Below are positions 52,856-63,362 of a stretch of 64,000 nucleotides of DNA, piece after piece. Numbering within the stretch: position 1 is the first letter of the stretch; every line of letters starts with the position of its first letter. A program made the position numbers and the translations under genes. The stretch is from CAKZLS01 sp963771545. Its GTDB lineage: Bacteria; Pseudomonadota; Alphaproteobacteria; Rhodospirillales; Defluviicoccaceae. The stretch spans positions 124,001-188,000 of the forward strand of contig CAVYTX010000004.1 in assembly GCA_963771545.1 (NCBI GenBank). The letters are read 5' to 3'. The notes beneath the pieces were generated by a model that was not told the DNA's origin, made no database searches, and saw nothing but the letters and a program-made list of their open reading frames with translations.

Positions 52856-53311
52856 CTATCGTTCAGTGCGACCGCCAGGATAATCTTCCAGAATCCTGGG
52901 GCAGACCACTTCGTCGAAATCCTGGAAACCACGATCGGTTATCGTTTTCACATCGGTCATGGCCATAAGCCGTTCCGTTCCATCGTTCTCCCTTACAAAC
53001 CATATCCGGTATTTTCGTACGAGCTTCGGTGGCCACGGTATGAGTTCCAGGGATTCCGCGCCCCAAGGCGCATACCGGATCTCGTAAAGTTGGCCCGCCG
53101 CGGTTCTGAGGTGGTCCTTCAGTTTGCTTTCAAGTTCGGGGATCACTCTTCGACCGCCGCGCATCTCACCCCACAGATTGGCACATAGCACCAAATATTC
53201 TAAATTCTGAGCCTGAGAAGGCCGGGGGCTAACGACGCCATCCTTGTCTCCCAGGATCTTCTTCACGTCCTCCAAAAACCCGACGTGATGGGGCCGGCTT
53301 TTCACGCGCAT
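52856..53311 (-). CDS. hypothetical protein, candidate toxin of a pair
   Basis: A 151-residue protein. The central YEIRYAPWGAESLELIPWPP and RKYRIWFVRENDGTERLMAM suggest a RelE/HigB-like alpha/beta fold only faintly; the catalytic residues of RelE cannot be picked out by eye. The N-terminus has FLEDVKKILGDKDGVVSPRP. Its position directly before an XRE gene and behind a palindromic operator argues for a toxin-antitoxin module, which remains an inference. Confidence 0.6.
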   Translation of the reverse strand: MRVKSRPHHVGFLEDVKKILGDKDGVVSPRPSQAQNLEYLVLCANLWGEMRGGRRVIPELESKLKDHLRTAAGQLYEIRYAPWGAESLELIPWPPKLVRKYRIWFVRENDGTERLMAMTDVKTITDRGFQDFDEVVCPRILEDYPGGRTER

Positions 53312-53320
53312 ACCATTAAA

Positions 53321-53333
53321 CCCATATTATGGG
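53321..53333 (-). promoter_or_regulatory. palindromic operator candidate of the HTH pair
   Basis: CCCATATTATGGG is a perfect palindrome about its central T, 10 bp upstream of the ATG at 53311 in AT-rich DNA. It is well placed for autoregulation by the downstream XRE protein. Confidence 0.5.
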
Positions 53334-53433
53334 GAATTTAGCATATTTTATCAAGTTAAATCCTAACGAACCACCACCGCCTGGGCAATCGGGTAGGCAT
53401 GGACCGGGTAGGCATGGTCCGGTGTGGACGGCA

Positions 53434-53919
53434 TCAGTTGCCCTTCCGCGCCGGCGTTCCGGGGTCGAGCGCTTCCTCGACGCGTCGCTTGGCCGCTTCG
53501 TACATGGAATCCGTCTCCTGGGCCGCCTCGCGGCCGGCTTCGGCGGCGGCGGACTTCGTTTTTTCGTAGGCGTCGGCGGCCTGCCGTTTCGCGGCCTCAT
53601 AGGCATGCCGCGTTTCCTCGCCGGCCTCGGTGGCGGCCCGTTCGGCGGCCAGGCGCGCGCGTTCGTAGGCTTCCGCCGCTTCGTCCCGGGTTGCTTCGTA
53701 CGCCTTTCGCGTAAAATCGGAGACGGATTCGGCCGTTTCCCCGGCCTGCTCCCGGGCAGCCTTGCCGGCCTCCGCCACGGCATTGCCGGCTTCCTCGGCG
53801 GACTTTTCGAGATGGACCTGGGCCTTCTCCGCCGGTGTCTTTTCGTCTTCGCAGGCGGCGCCCAGGGACAAAACCGCCATCGCCGCCGCCAAGGCCATTA
53901 TCAGATAAGGTTTCGCCAT
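53434..53919 (-). CDS. Ala/Glu-rich amphipathic-helix lipoprotein
   Basis: A 161-residue precursor. The signal peptide ends LSLGAAC, a possible lipobox. The rest is almost entirely 11-residue-type amphipathic repeats rich in Ala, Glu, Lys and Arg, for example YEATRDEAAEAYERARLAAE, with Tyr spaced about every 11 or 22 residues. This resembles LEA-like or apolipoprotein-like proteins that bind membranes or protect against desiccation. It could lie flat on the membrane. The ATG at 53919 follows GGGAGAACATG. Confidence 0.8.
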   Translation of the reverse strand: MAKPYLIMALAAAMAVLSLGAACEDEKTPAEKAQVHLEKSAEEAGNAVAEAGKAAREQAGETAESVSDFTRKAYEATRDEAAEAYERARLAAERAATEAGEETRHAYEAAKRQAADAYEKTKSAAAEAGREAAQETDSMYEAAKRRVEEALDPGTPARKGN

Positions 53920-54169
53920 GTCATGTTCTCCCGTTGTTCTATTGCGATCCCACGGACAATGGATACGGCGCCGGGTTTCACCGCCTTCATCGGTCCTCTG
54001 GGGCGCGAGACACCGACTCATTATCATAAGATTCCTTTCTCGATCAGCCCCCCGGTTCCAGACAATGCTTTTCCGGAACAATCGTCGGCCCCATCTATTC
54101 CTCAAGCGGGATGTTCGGACCGATCGTCCGGGGAGTTCCGATGCACGCACATGTTTGGAGGAGGAAAGA

Positions 54170-54598
54170 ATGACAACGCGAAACGCGCGCGCGGAATGGC
54201 GCGGCGATCTGAAGGCGGGCGACGGTGACGTGGCTCTCGGCAGCGGAGCGTACAAGGGCGCCTACACGTTCAAGTCGCGCTTCGAGGACGGGCAGGGAAC
54301 GAACCCGGAGGAACTGATCGCGGCCGCCGAGGCGGCTTGCTTTTCCATGGCGCTCTCCCACGGCCTGGCGACAGCGGGCCACAAGCCGGAGCGGGTGACG
54401 ACGACGGCCAAGGTTCACCTCAAACAGGAAGGCGACGGCTTTGTTATTCCCCTGATCGAACTGGACATGGAAGCGGTCGTCCCCGGCATGGACGAGAGCG
54501 ATTTCAAAGCCGCCGCCGAGGACGCCAAGAAGAATTGCCCGGTGTCGAAGGCGCTGGCGGGACCGGAAATCAAACTCAACGCCCGTCTCGCGAAATAG
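54170..54598 (+). CDS. OsmC family hydroperoxide reductase
   Basis: A 142-residue protein that reduces organic hydroperoxides using two cysteines. These are in EAACFSMALSHGLA (Cys ~57) and KKNCPVSKALAG (Cys ~123), the expected OsmC pair. The ATG follows GGAGGAAAGA. The length matches E. coli OsmC (143). A second, decayed osmC-like gene lies at 62411-62816. Confidence 0.93.
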   Translation: MTTRNARAEWRGDLKAGDGDVALGSGAYKGAYTFKSRFEDGQGTNPEELIAAAEAACFSMALSHGLATAGHKPERVTTTAKVHLKQEGDGFVIPLIELDMEAVVPGMDESDFKAAAEDAKKNCPVSKALAGPEIKLNARLAK

Positions 54599-54674
54599 GG
54601 TCGACCGCACGGGCCGGTAAATACCGGCGCCCCGCCCGGGCTTGATCGCGCGAAGGTGTAGCCGTGCACGGAGC

Positions 54675-54700
54675 GGAAAAAGGCTCACCAGCCTTTTTCC
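54675..54700. terminator. bidirectional terminator after osmC
   Basis: GGAAAAAGGCT/AGCCTTTTTCC form an 11-bp stem with a 4-nt loop, 77 bp after the OsmC stop. Confidence 0.8.
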
Positions 54701-54716
54701 GTCATCCGCGGCAGTG

Positions 54717-55028
54717 TCACAGGTTCACTTTTCTGGCGGCGACAAACTCATTGTTCTGATAGCCGTTCAACACCTGCAGAAGACCCTCGCTGGCGTAAAT
54801 GTGACCGCCGCCGTTGCCGCGCACATCGACGATCAGACCGTTCTGGGGAAGCAGTTCGGCCAGGCGAACGAACTCGTCGATGAAGGCGTCGGGATCGTCG
54901 ACATTGAACGTGAAGATTCGAATGTAGCCGAATTCGCCGGATGGTGTGGTCACGCTTTGCGCGCGGAAGGTTCCCGACATTGTCGTCGCCACCGACTGTC
55001 TGGCGGCGGCCTTGCGACTCGACGCCTA
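54717..55028 (-). pseudogene. S41 peptidase fragment
   Basis: An isolated piece of a C-terminal processing-type (S41) peptidase: GEFGYIRIFTFNVDDPDAFI, then LLPQNGLIVDVRGNGGGHIY, the family core around the strand before the catalytic Ser. Both the PDZ-like N-terminal part and the C-terminal part after VAARKVNL are missing. It directly abuts the truncated VbhA-like frame, so a deletion joined two genes. Confidence 0.7.
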
Positions 55029-55034
55029 TTGAAT

Positions 55035-55143
55035 GCGAACGCTGCTTTCTCCTCATCAGTGTAATGAATGCCTTCGATAGCGGCGTTCGCTTGCGCTTCC
55101 TTCCACAGGCGGCGCTTGCGGGATTTTTCTGAACTGTCTTCAT
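55035..55143 (-). pseudogene. VbhA-like antitoxin fragment, frameshifted and truncated
   Basis: The segment SRKRRLWKEAQANAAIEGIH with YTDEEKAAF looks like the short antitoxin domain that inhibits Fic toxins (VbhA type). The ATG at 55141-55143 is one base out of frame, and an indel in the A5 run near 55125 would give MKTVQKKSRKRRLWKEA. The frame then ends in the S41 fragment. There is no Fic gene nearby. Confidence 0.45.
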
Positions 55144-55488
55144 GATCGTTTCCTTGTTTTATGGATAGCACCACACGAGGGTCGGTGAGAAGAAATCTCC
55201 ACAAAGGACCACCGTAGCTGCAACTGCTCGGGAGCCAAGCCGCCACCCTCGCCCGACAGGGGCGGCGGTTGGCCCCCGGGCGTGAAGCCTGGCAAGGTTC
55301 CGGCCCGGCAGAGAGACGGAAAGGTCCCCACAGGGCGAAGTCGACGTGACCACCCGCGAGGACCGCGCGAGGCGAAAACTGCGGGTTTCGATATAACGTG
55401 GTTTATGAATTTTCTGGTGTATGGTAGTTATATCGATTACAACGTATTTTTATCATCTATGAATGTTGATAGAAGCAACAATCTATAT
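55144..55488 (+). other. intergenic region upstream of hipA
   Basis: About 345 bp with no supported gene. The first part is GC-rich, whereas 55389-55489 is AT-rich and should contain the hipA promoter, with the inverted repeat listed separately. Confidence 0.45.
55389..55435 (+). promoter_or_regulatory. inverted repeat upstream of hipA, operator candidate
   Basis: CGATATAAC (55389-55397) and GTTATATCG (55427-55435) are perfect mirror halves, 29 bp apart and about 55 bp before the hipA start, in AT-rich DNA. The position fits an operator for the downstream HTH protein. The sequence is not the E. coli HipB site. Confidence 0.45.
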
Positions 55489-55489
55489 C

Positions 55490-56719
55490 ATGGCATCAAT
55501 TCTATGGGGAAAAGTCCATTATCGTGATGCTCTGGCCGGAGAGTTACGGCAGGAGCGGGACCGGAGATGCATTTTCACATATGAGGAGGGATATCTGGCC
55601 AGCGGCGCGCCTGCAATCGCCTATACCCTGCCCCTGCGCGCCGACCCGTACGTTTCCGAAGCCGGGCTGCACCCATTCTTCGACAATCTCGTGGCCGAAG
55701 GCTGGTTGCGCAACGCGCAGGCCCGTGCGCTGCGTGTGAACGCCGATGACCGCTTTGCGCTGCTGCTGGCCTTCGGCCGGGACTGCGCAGGGGGTGTGTC
55801 CGTCACCGACCCGGCGCCAGCCCAGGAACCCGCCCTTGATTTCGGGGATGAGGAAAGCATGGCGGCGCTGGCCAGCCGCGCCTCCCTGTCCGGCATACAG
55901 CCGAAATTTCTCGCCGTGCGGGACGGCAAGGCGTTCCGCCCGGCCAGGGCAGATGAAACCAGCACCTACATTGCCAAGCTTTCTTCAGGCTCGCTGCACG
56001 ACATTGTCGAGATCGAGCATATGACGACAGCCGCAGTGCGCGCGCTGTTGCCCGGCGATGAGATCGTCGAGACGGAGATCGCCGCACTGCCGGGAATCCG
56101 GGACAAGGCTTTGATGGTCAAGCGCTTCGACCGATCGCGCACGGGTCGGAAGCTGCATTTCGAGGAGTTCAGCCAGCTTCTCGGCAAGCCGTCGGGGGAT
56201 GCCAAATATGATGGCGCCTACGAGGATATGTCCCGGTTCATTCAGGAGACGCCAGGCTGCATCCCGGCGGAAGCGGAAAAGCTGTTCCGGAGAGTGCTGG
56301 CCTGCTTCCTGACCGGCAACACGGATGCCCATTTCAAAAATTTCTCGATGATGCACACCGAGCAAGGTCTGCGGCTGGCTCCGGCGTATGACCTGGTGGC
56401 CAGCGCCCTTTGTCGCGAGTACCAGCAATTGGCGCTGGCGGCTGGCGGAGCCGCCAATCGCGATGTCGGCGCGCTCAGGCCCAAGCACGTCCTGGCCCTC
56501 GGCGAGGGTTTCGGCCTGCCGGAGGGCGCCGTTGAACTTGCTGCGCGTGATCTGGGCAAGCACCTTCCGGCCGCCTGCCAGGCCGTTCAGGCCTGCGCGG
56601 ATGTGCCGGGCACGCTGAAAGCAAAACTGATCGAACACATGGACAAACGATGGAACGGAACTTTCGATTCAATTGGTCGGCTGTTGTCGAAGAGGCGGTC
56701 TACCGCCGCAAGAAGCTAG
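55490..56719 (+). CDS. hipA: HipA-type Ser/Thr kinase toxin
   Basis: A 409-residue HipA-like kinase. The N-terminal domain runs from MASILWGKVHYRDALAGELR to HPFFDNLVAEGWLRNAQA. The kinase core has SLSGIQPKFLAVRDGKAFRP (the P-loop-like gly-rich region), AKLSSGSLHDIVEIEHMTT, MVKRFDRSR, the catalytic loop GNTDAHFKNFSMMHTEQG and the metal site LAPAYDLVAS. E. coli HipA phosphorylates glutamyl-tRNA synthetase. The ATG at 55490 gives the canonical N-terminus. The order is toxin first, with the HTH partner overlapping its 3' end. Confidence 0.9.
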   Translation: MASILWGKVHYRDALAGELRQERDRRCIFTYEEGYLASGAPAIAYTLPLRADPYVSEAGLHPFFDNLVAEGWLRNAQARALRVNADDRFALLLAFGRDCAGGVSVTDPAPAQEPALDFGDEESMAALASRASLSGIQPKFLAVRDGKAFRPARADETSTYIAKLSSGSLHDIVEIEHMTTAAVRALLPGDEIVETEIAALPGIRDKALMVKRFDRSRTGRKLHFEEFSQLLGKPSGDAKYDGAYEDMSRFIQETPGCIPAEAEKLFRRVLACFLTGNTDAHFKNFSMMHTEQGLRLAPAYDLVASALCREYQQLALAAGGAANRDVGALRPKHVLALGEGFGLPEGAVELAARDLGKHLPAACQAVQACADVPGTLKAKLIEHMDKRWNGTFDSIGRLLSKRRSTAARS

Positions 56720-57120
56720 GCATCACGCAAAAGCGCTTGGCCGAAATCGCGATGGTCAGTGCGGCGACAATCTCACGCTTCGAACAGGCGGAAAAGGACA
56801 TCCAGCTTTCTTCGGTCCTGGCGATTTTGGAATCTCTTGGCCTGACCGACAAGCGAACGCTGCAATTTCCAGGGGCTGACCAGCGGTACGACCGCAGGCG
56901 AGACGTGGTCGCCTTCACGGGCCGGGACGGCGAGAACAAGATCGCGTGCGCAGTCAGCGTCGAAACGCTCGAAGATCACTTTGGCGCTGACCAGCGAGAT
57001 TTCATGAAGGCCTTCATCAAGCACCGCCCGGAAATCGAATCTTTGGCGCGCCGGAAGTATCTCGCCGGTGAAGTCGAGCCAGACGGCTCGGTCCTGCTCA
57101 CGACACTCGATGTTGCGTAA
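56650..57120 (+). CDS. HTH regulator fused to DUF1488 domain (HipB-like antitoxin)
   Basis: A 156-residue protein. Residues ~10-65 are an XRE-type helix-turn-helix (KLGITQKRLAEIAMVSAATI and SRFEQAEKDI). Residues ~80-156 match DUF1488: VVAFTGRDGENKIACAVSVE, DHFGADQRDFMKAFIKHRPE and a terminal DGSVLLTTLDVA. The start overlaps the hipA end by 70 bp, implying tight coupling. Most HipB proteins lack such a C-terminal domain. It is 165 bp from tRNA-Arg. Confidence 0.87.
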   Translation: MERNFRFNWSAVVEEAVYRRKKLGITQKRLAEIAMVSAATISRFEQAEKDIQLSSVLAILESLGLTDKRTLQFPGADQRYDRRRDVVAFTGRDGENKIACAVSVETLEDHFGADQRDFMKAFIKHRPEIESLARRKYLAGEVEPDGSVLLTTLDVA

Positions 57121-57284
57121 AGACCGTCGAACAACCGCCTTTTTGGCGCACCGCCGTTACGCGACATCACAAATTTGCGGGAAATGATAACAAGTGTGCC
57201 AGAATTGTGCCAAATAAGAGGGCCAGCCTTCCTCGCCGGGACCTCGCATCTCTCGCATCTGTAGTGCGCTGAAACGTAAGAATT

Positions 57285-58384
<1,100 letters not shown>

Positions 58385-58388
<4 letters not shown>

Positions 58389-59341
58389 GAGGCGGGTTCG
58401 GGTTCGCTGGTGAGTTGCAGGAAGATATCCTCCAGCTCCGCCTCGCGGGTGTTGACTTCGCGGACCGTCAGTCCGGCGTTGCGCAGCGCCGTCAGGATCT
58501 CGCCGCTATCGGTGCGGCTGGGCGGATAGTGAAACACCAACCGGCTTGGCGACCTGAGTTCCACGTTGAAGCATTCCAGCGACTCCGGCACCGCCCCGAT
58601 GGGTTCGGCGATGGTGACCGAAAGCTCCTTCGAGTCAATCCGTTGGAGCAGCGCCTGGGTGGTTTCGCAGGCGATCACCCGGCCATGGTTGATGATGGCG
58701 ATGCGGTCGCACAACTCCTGCGCTTCCTCCAAATAGTGGGTGGTGAGCAAGATGGTGACGCCGCTCTCCTTGAGCCGGCGCACGTACGTCCACAGCTGAC
58801 GGCGCAGCTCCACGTCGACGCCCGCGGTGGGCTCGTCGAGCACCAGAACCGGCGGCGAATGGATCATCGCCTTGGCCACTAGAAGCCGCCGCCGCATGCC
58901 GCCCGACAGCCTGCGGGCATACGAGTCCGCCTGCCGGCTCAACCCCACGGCGCTCAGGATTTCGTCGGTGCGCCGCGCGCGTTTGGGAACGCCGTAGAGG
59001 CCGGCCTGAACCTCCAGCAGTTCCCGGGGCGTGAAGAACGGATCGATGTTGAGCTCCTGCGGCACCACGCCGATGGCGCGCCGGGCCGCCCGCATGTCGC
59101 CGTCGATGTCGTAGCCCCAGATGCGCGCCTCGCCGGAGGTGCGGATAACCAGACCGGCGAGGATGTTGATGAGCGTCGATTTGCCAGCCCCGTTGGGTCC
59201 CAAAAGCCCGAAAAACGAGCCGGCGGGCACCGCCAGGCTGACGTTGTCGAGGGCGCGCACGGCCTTTCCACCCTTGCCGCCGGCGTAGGTCTTGCAGAGG
59301 TCGACGGTCTCGACGGCGTTGTCCGGAACGGCTGAGGGCAT
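58385..59341 (-). CDS. ABC transporter ATP-binding protein
   Basis: A 318-residue ATPase of the CcmA/NodI type. Walker A GPNGAGKST is at residues 48-56, signature LSGGMRRRLLVA near 145, Walker B VLVLDEPTAGVD, and the H-loop TTHYLEEAQ. The C-terminal extension (~residues 235-318, with the last NTREAELEDIFLQLTSE) is typical of exporters for drugs or polyketides. The permease is not next to it on this strand, so the partner is unknown. Its stop overlaps the hydrolase start by 4 bp. Confidence 0.92.
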
Positions 59342-59453
59342 GGAGTCCTAAATTAACCAGCGGGCGCGACCGCACGGGGTCATTGATTGTCGGGCGGCAA
59401 TCGCTATCATCCCGCCGTCCGCTAGGTCAACGGTTAGAGGGGTGCGAACAATC

Positions 59454-59630
59454 ATGATGCCGGATGAAACCATCACCGTGGAAAGCCGCAAGGTCGCCTG
59501 TAACGGCGGCGGATCGCTTGGTCATCCTCTTGTGTATCTCAAGATCGGCGACGAGGGCGACGTGGTCTGCCCCTATTGCTCGCGCCACTTCGTGCTGGCC
59601 GAGGGCGCCGAAGAGGTCGCGGGCCACTGA
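59454..59630 (+). CDS. zinc-finger domain protein (NDUFS6/CHCC-like)
   Basis: A 58-residue protein whose cysteine/histidine pattern (VACNGGGSLGHPLVYLKIGD then VVCPYCSRHFVLAEGA) matches the short CHCC zinc-finger proteins of Alphaproteobacteria, related to the NDUFS6 accessory subunit of complex I. ATGs at 59454 and 59457 are both possible. polA begins within the last bases of this gene. Confidence 0.9.
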   Translation: MMPDETITVESRKVACNGGGSLGHPLVYLKIGDEGDVVCPYCSRHFVLAEGAEEVAGH

Positions 59631-62369
59631 ACGCGCCGCGCCACGTCTTTCTGATCGACGGCTCGGGGTTTCTGTTTCGCGCCTTCCATGCGCTGCCGCC
59701 CATGACGCGTCCCGACGGGACGCCGGTCAACGCCGTGTTCGGCTTTACCAACATGCTTCTGAAGCTGTTGCAATCCACCGATGCCGATCATATCGCCGTC
59801 GTGTTCGATACCGCGCGCCGCACCTTCCGCAACGACATCTACCCCGCCTACAAGGCCACCCGGCCGGAGCCGCCGGAGGATCTGATCCCGCAGTTCGCCC
59901 TGGTGCGCGACGCCACCCGCGCGTGCAACGTCGCCAGCGTGGAGTTGGAGGGCTACGAGGCCGACGACCTGATCGCCACCTACACCCGCCTCGCCCGCGA
60001 GGCCGGGGCCGAGGTCACCATCGTATCGTCGGACAAGGATCTAATGCAGCTTGTGGGCGAGGGCGTCACCATGATGGACGCCATGAAGAACCGCGTCATC
60101 GGTCCCGACGAGGTGCGCGAGAAGTTCGGCGTCGGTCCCGACCGAGGTCATTGACGTACAGGCGCTAGCCGGGGATTCCATTGACAATGTTCCGGGCGTG
60201 CCCGGCATCGGCGTCAAGACCGCCGCGCAATTGATCGAGGAATACGGCGACCTCGACACCCTGCTGGCCCGCGCCGGCGAAATCAAGCAGCCGAAGCGCC
60301 GCCAAAACCTGCTGGATCACGCCGACGGCGCGCGTGTCTCCCGGGACCTGGTGCGGCTCGACGCCAACGTGCCGGTTCCAGTGCCGCTGGGAGATATGGC
60401 GGTGCCCGAGCCGGACCCGGACGCGCTCCGCGATTTCCTCGAGGCGAATGCGTTCAAATCGCTGCTGGCCCGGTTTCCGGGAGGCGGAACCGGCGGGCCC
60501 CCGGCAACGAAGACGGAGGCCGGGACCGCCGAGACACCGGCCGAATACGAACTGGTCCAGGACGAAGCCGCGCTCAAGCGCTGGATCGCCGAGGCGGCGT
60601 TGGCCGGCGAGGTGGCGGTGGATACCGAGACCAATTCCCTGGATTCCATGCGCGCCAACCTGGTGGGTGTGTCGCTGGCCATCGAGCCCGGCCGGGCTTG
60701 TTACATCCCGCTTGGCCACGAGGGGCGGGGCGGCCTCGATCTCGGCGACCAGGGCGCGGCGCCCCGGCAGATTGCGCTGGAAACGGCGCTAACCCTTCTC
60801 AAACCGCTGCTGGCCGATCCGGCCGTCCTCAAGATCGGCCAGAACATCAAGTACGACATGGAGGTATTGGCCCGGTACGGCGCCGACGTGACGCCGATCG
60901 ACGACACCATGGTGCTGTCCTATGTGCTCGACGGCGGCTTGCACGGCCACGGCATGGACGAGTTGGCGGAGCTGCATCTCGGCGTGCAAACCATAAAATA
61001 TTCCGAGGTCTGCGGGAATGGCCGCACCCGGATCACCTTCGACAAGGTCCAGCTCGACAAGGCCCTCGACTACGCCGCCGAGGACGCCGACGTGACGCTG
61101 CGGCTTCACCTGCTTCTTAAGCGGCGCCTGGTGGCCGAGCGCATGGTCACCGTCTACGAGACCATGGAACGGCCGCTGATCCCGGTGCTGACGGCCATGG
61201 AGCGCGCCGGAATTCTGGTGGACGCCAAGGTTCTGGGCCAGGTCAGCCGCGAGTTCGCGGCCCGCATGACCGAGTTGGAGGCAGAGATCCACGCGCTCGC
61301 CGGCCGTCCCTTCAACATCGGCTCGCCCAAGCAGCTGGGCGAGATCCTGTTCGACGAAATGAGCCTGACGGGCGGCAAGAAGGGCAAGACGGGGGCGTAT
61401 GCCACCGGCGCCGACGTGCTCGAGGGACTGGCCGCCGAGGGTCACGACCTGCCGGCGCGGGTGCTCGACTGGCGTCAGCTCGCCAAGCTCAAGAGCACCT
61501 ATTCCGACGCGCTCATCGACCAGATCAACCCCAACACCGGACGGGTGCACACGTCGTATGCGCAGACCATCGCCAACACCGGCCGGCTGAGTTCGTCCGA
61601 TCCCAATCTGCAGAACATCCCCATCCGCACCGAAGAGGGCCGCAAGATCCGCCGCGCCTTCATCGCCGAGCCGGGTTCGGTGCTGCTCAGCGCCGATTAT
61701 TCGCAGATCGAATTGCGGCTGGTGGCACATGTGGCCGGCATCGAGGCGCTCAAGGACGCCTTCCGCGACGGCATGGACATCCACGCCATCACCGCCTCGC
61801 AGGTGTTCGGCGTTCCCGTGGACGGCATGGACCCGATGGTCCGGCGCCGCGCCAAGGCCATCAATTTCGGCATTCTCTACGGCATCTCGGCGTTCGGTCT
61901 GGCGCGCCAGCTCGGCATCTCGCGGGGCGAGGCGGCGGCCTACATCGAGGCGTACTTCGCCCAATTCCCGGAGATCCGCGATTACATGGAGACGACCAAG
62001 GCCGCGGCGCGCGAACACGGCTTCGTCACCACGCTGTTCGGCCGCAAATGCCATGTGGGCGGCATCAATAGCAAGAACCCGTCGGTGCGCGGCTTTTCCG
62101 AACGCGCCGCCATCAACGCCCCCATCCAGGGCGGCGCCGCCGATATCATCAAGCGCGCCATGGTCCGCATTCCCGCCGCCCTCGCCGCCGCCGGGCTCTC
62201 GGCGAAGATGCTGCTGCAGGTCCACGACGAGCTGGTATTCGAGGTCGCCGAGGCCGAGGTGGAGCAGACCCGCGATCTGGTCACCAACATCATGGAATCG
62301 GTCGCCCATCTCGAGGTCCCCCTCACCGTCGACGCCGGCACCGGCCCCAACTGGGAAGAGGCGCATTAG
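59627..62369 (+). CDS. polA: DNA polymerase I, frameshifted
   Basis: PolA removes RNA primers and fills gaps. The 5' exonuclease domain begins PRHVFLIDGSGFLFRAFHAL and has DADHIAVVFDTARRTFRNDI and EGYEADDLIATYTRLA. At about 60138-60141 the frame shifts by one: the first frame ends FGVGPDRGH, while the next reads EVIDVQALAGDSIDNVPGVP and stays open. Later come a 3' exonuclease-like DTETNSLDSMRANLVGVSL, polymerase motifs LLSADYSQIELRLVAHVAG and QVHDELVFEVAE. No ATG precedes the conserved start; CTG 59627 or TTG 59576 are options. A viable cell should have this gene, so an indel error is likely. Confidence 0.9.
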
Positions 62370-62410
62370 ATCTGTCGGTGAAGCGCAACCAAAGGGTCGA
62401 AAAATTTAGT

Positions 62411-62816
62411 TCAGATCCCTTCAACGAGCAAAACCGGAAATCCGTGTTGGACGGAATCGCTGATCGTGGAGCGCTGCTTGGCGCGCCGCAGCAACTAGGC
62501 CACATCGGTGCCGCTGTCTTCGGCTTCAATGTCGACTTGCATGGTGACGCCGGTGACCATCGGCGGGCTGCCGTCGATGGCGATAGATACGTTCACGGCG
62601 ATGGCGACAGGGGCAATTCCCATATCGTGGGCCAAATAGCGAAGGTCGTTGCAGAAGCATCCGCCGATGGCGAGAGCCAGCATCTCGCCGCCATTGAAGC
62701 CGAAGTCCTTGGCCGCCTGCCTTCCCGTCGGGACGGTCGACGACGATGGTCTGCCCGCCGGCCCAACCAATAGCCGCTTCGGTATCCGGAATGCTGCGGA
62801 GATGAACGTTGATCAT
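62411..62816 (-). pseudogene. OsmC-family protein, two disruptions
   Basis: The gene starts MINVHLRSIPDTEAAIGWAG and reads VVDRPDGKAGG, then shifts frame near 62710 into GFNGGEMLALAIGGCFCNDL, the peroxiredoxin-like core with a Cys. That frame stops at a TAG (62495-62497) but continues in frame with LLRRAKQRSTISDSVQHGFP to the TGA at 62411. In relatives the residue at the TAG is usually a charged or polar one, so GAG or CAG changed to TAG is plausible. Two independent lesions make true decay more likely than error. Confidence 0.7.
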
Positions 62817-62988
62817 CGTGGCGGAACGTCCGAAGTTTCCCGAGGGGCAGGTAGCATACCTGATTTTCGCCGAGATTCGATAACGGACCTTCGCCCTACT
62901 CCACCGTCTGTGCGTCGTCGCCGGGGAGGTCGGGAAGGTCCCAGCCCCTGGGCGGGCCGATTTCCGCGAGGTAGATGGCAAGCTCGGT
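62817..62988. other. intergenic, no gene recognised
   Basis: A short stretch between the decayed OsmC gene and the remnant at 62989. It should hold the promoter of the OsmC gene. Nothing else is supported. Confidence 0.4.
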
Positions 62989-63348
62989 TTAGTTCTTCAC
63001 AGGGATGGGCAGGATCTTCTCGCTCGCGGGCTTGAGTCGCAGGCTCTCGAACTGCTTGGTGACCGGCGCGAAGTCCTTGAAGATCACGAAGCTGGACGCG
63101 CCGTCGATGCGCGCCGGCAGCACCGCGAAGGCCACCTCGCCGGCCATGTTCACTTCCACGTCCGTGGTCCAGCGTTCCAGCCGGTCCATGGAGACAGCGA
63201 TGGGATCGGCCTCGGTGATGATGCCCTTGATGCCAGAACCAGGGTGCGGCTGGCGGCGGTGTCGAGCGGCAGCTTGTAGAGCGCGACCGTTTGCAGCCGC
63301 GCGTCGATCAGCCGCGCGAACACCGCCTCCTCGCCGTCGCCCGACGTT
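62989..63348 (-). pseudogene. 3'-end remnant of an unknown gene, cut by the IS630 element
   Basis: One frame reads GDGEEAVFARLIDARLQTVA and YKLPLDTAASRTLVL, then shifts near 63235 to GIKGIITEADPIAVSMDRLE and on to VAFAVLPARIDGASSFVIFK and the stop at 62989. The continuity of both parts indicates one gene with an indel. The 5' part is missing at the IS boundary. I do not recognise the family. Confidence 0.5.
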
Positions 63349-63362
63349 AGAGCGTATCCGGT

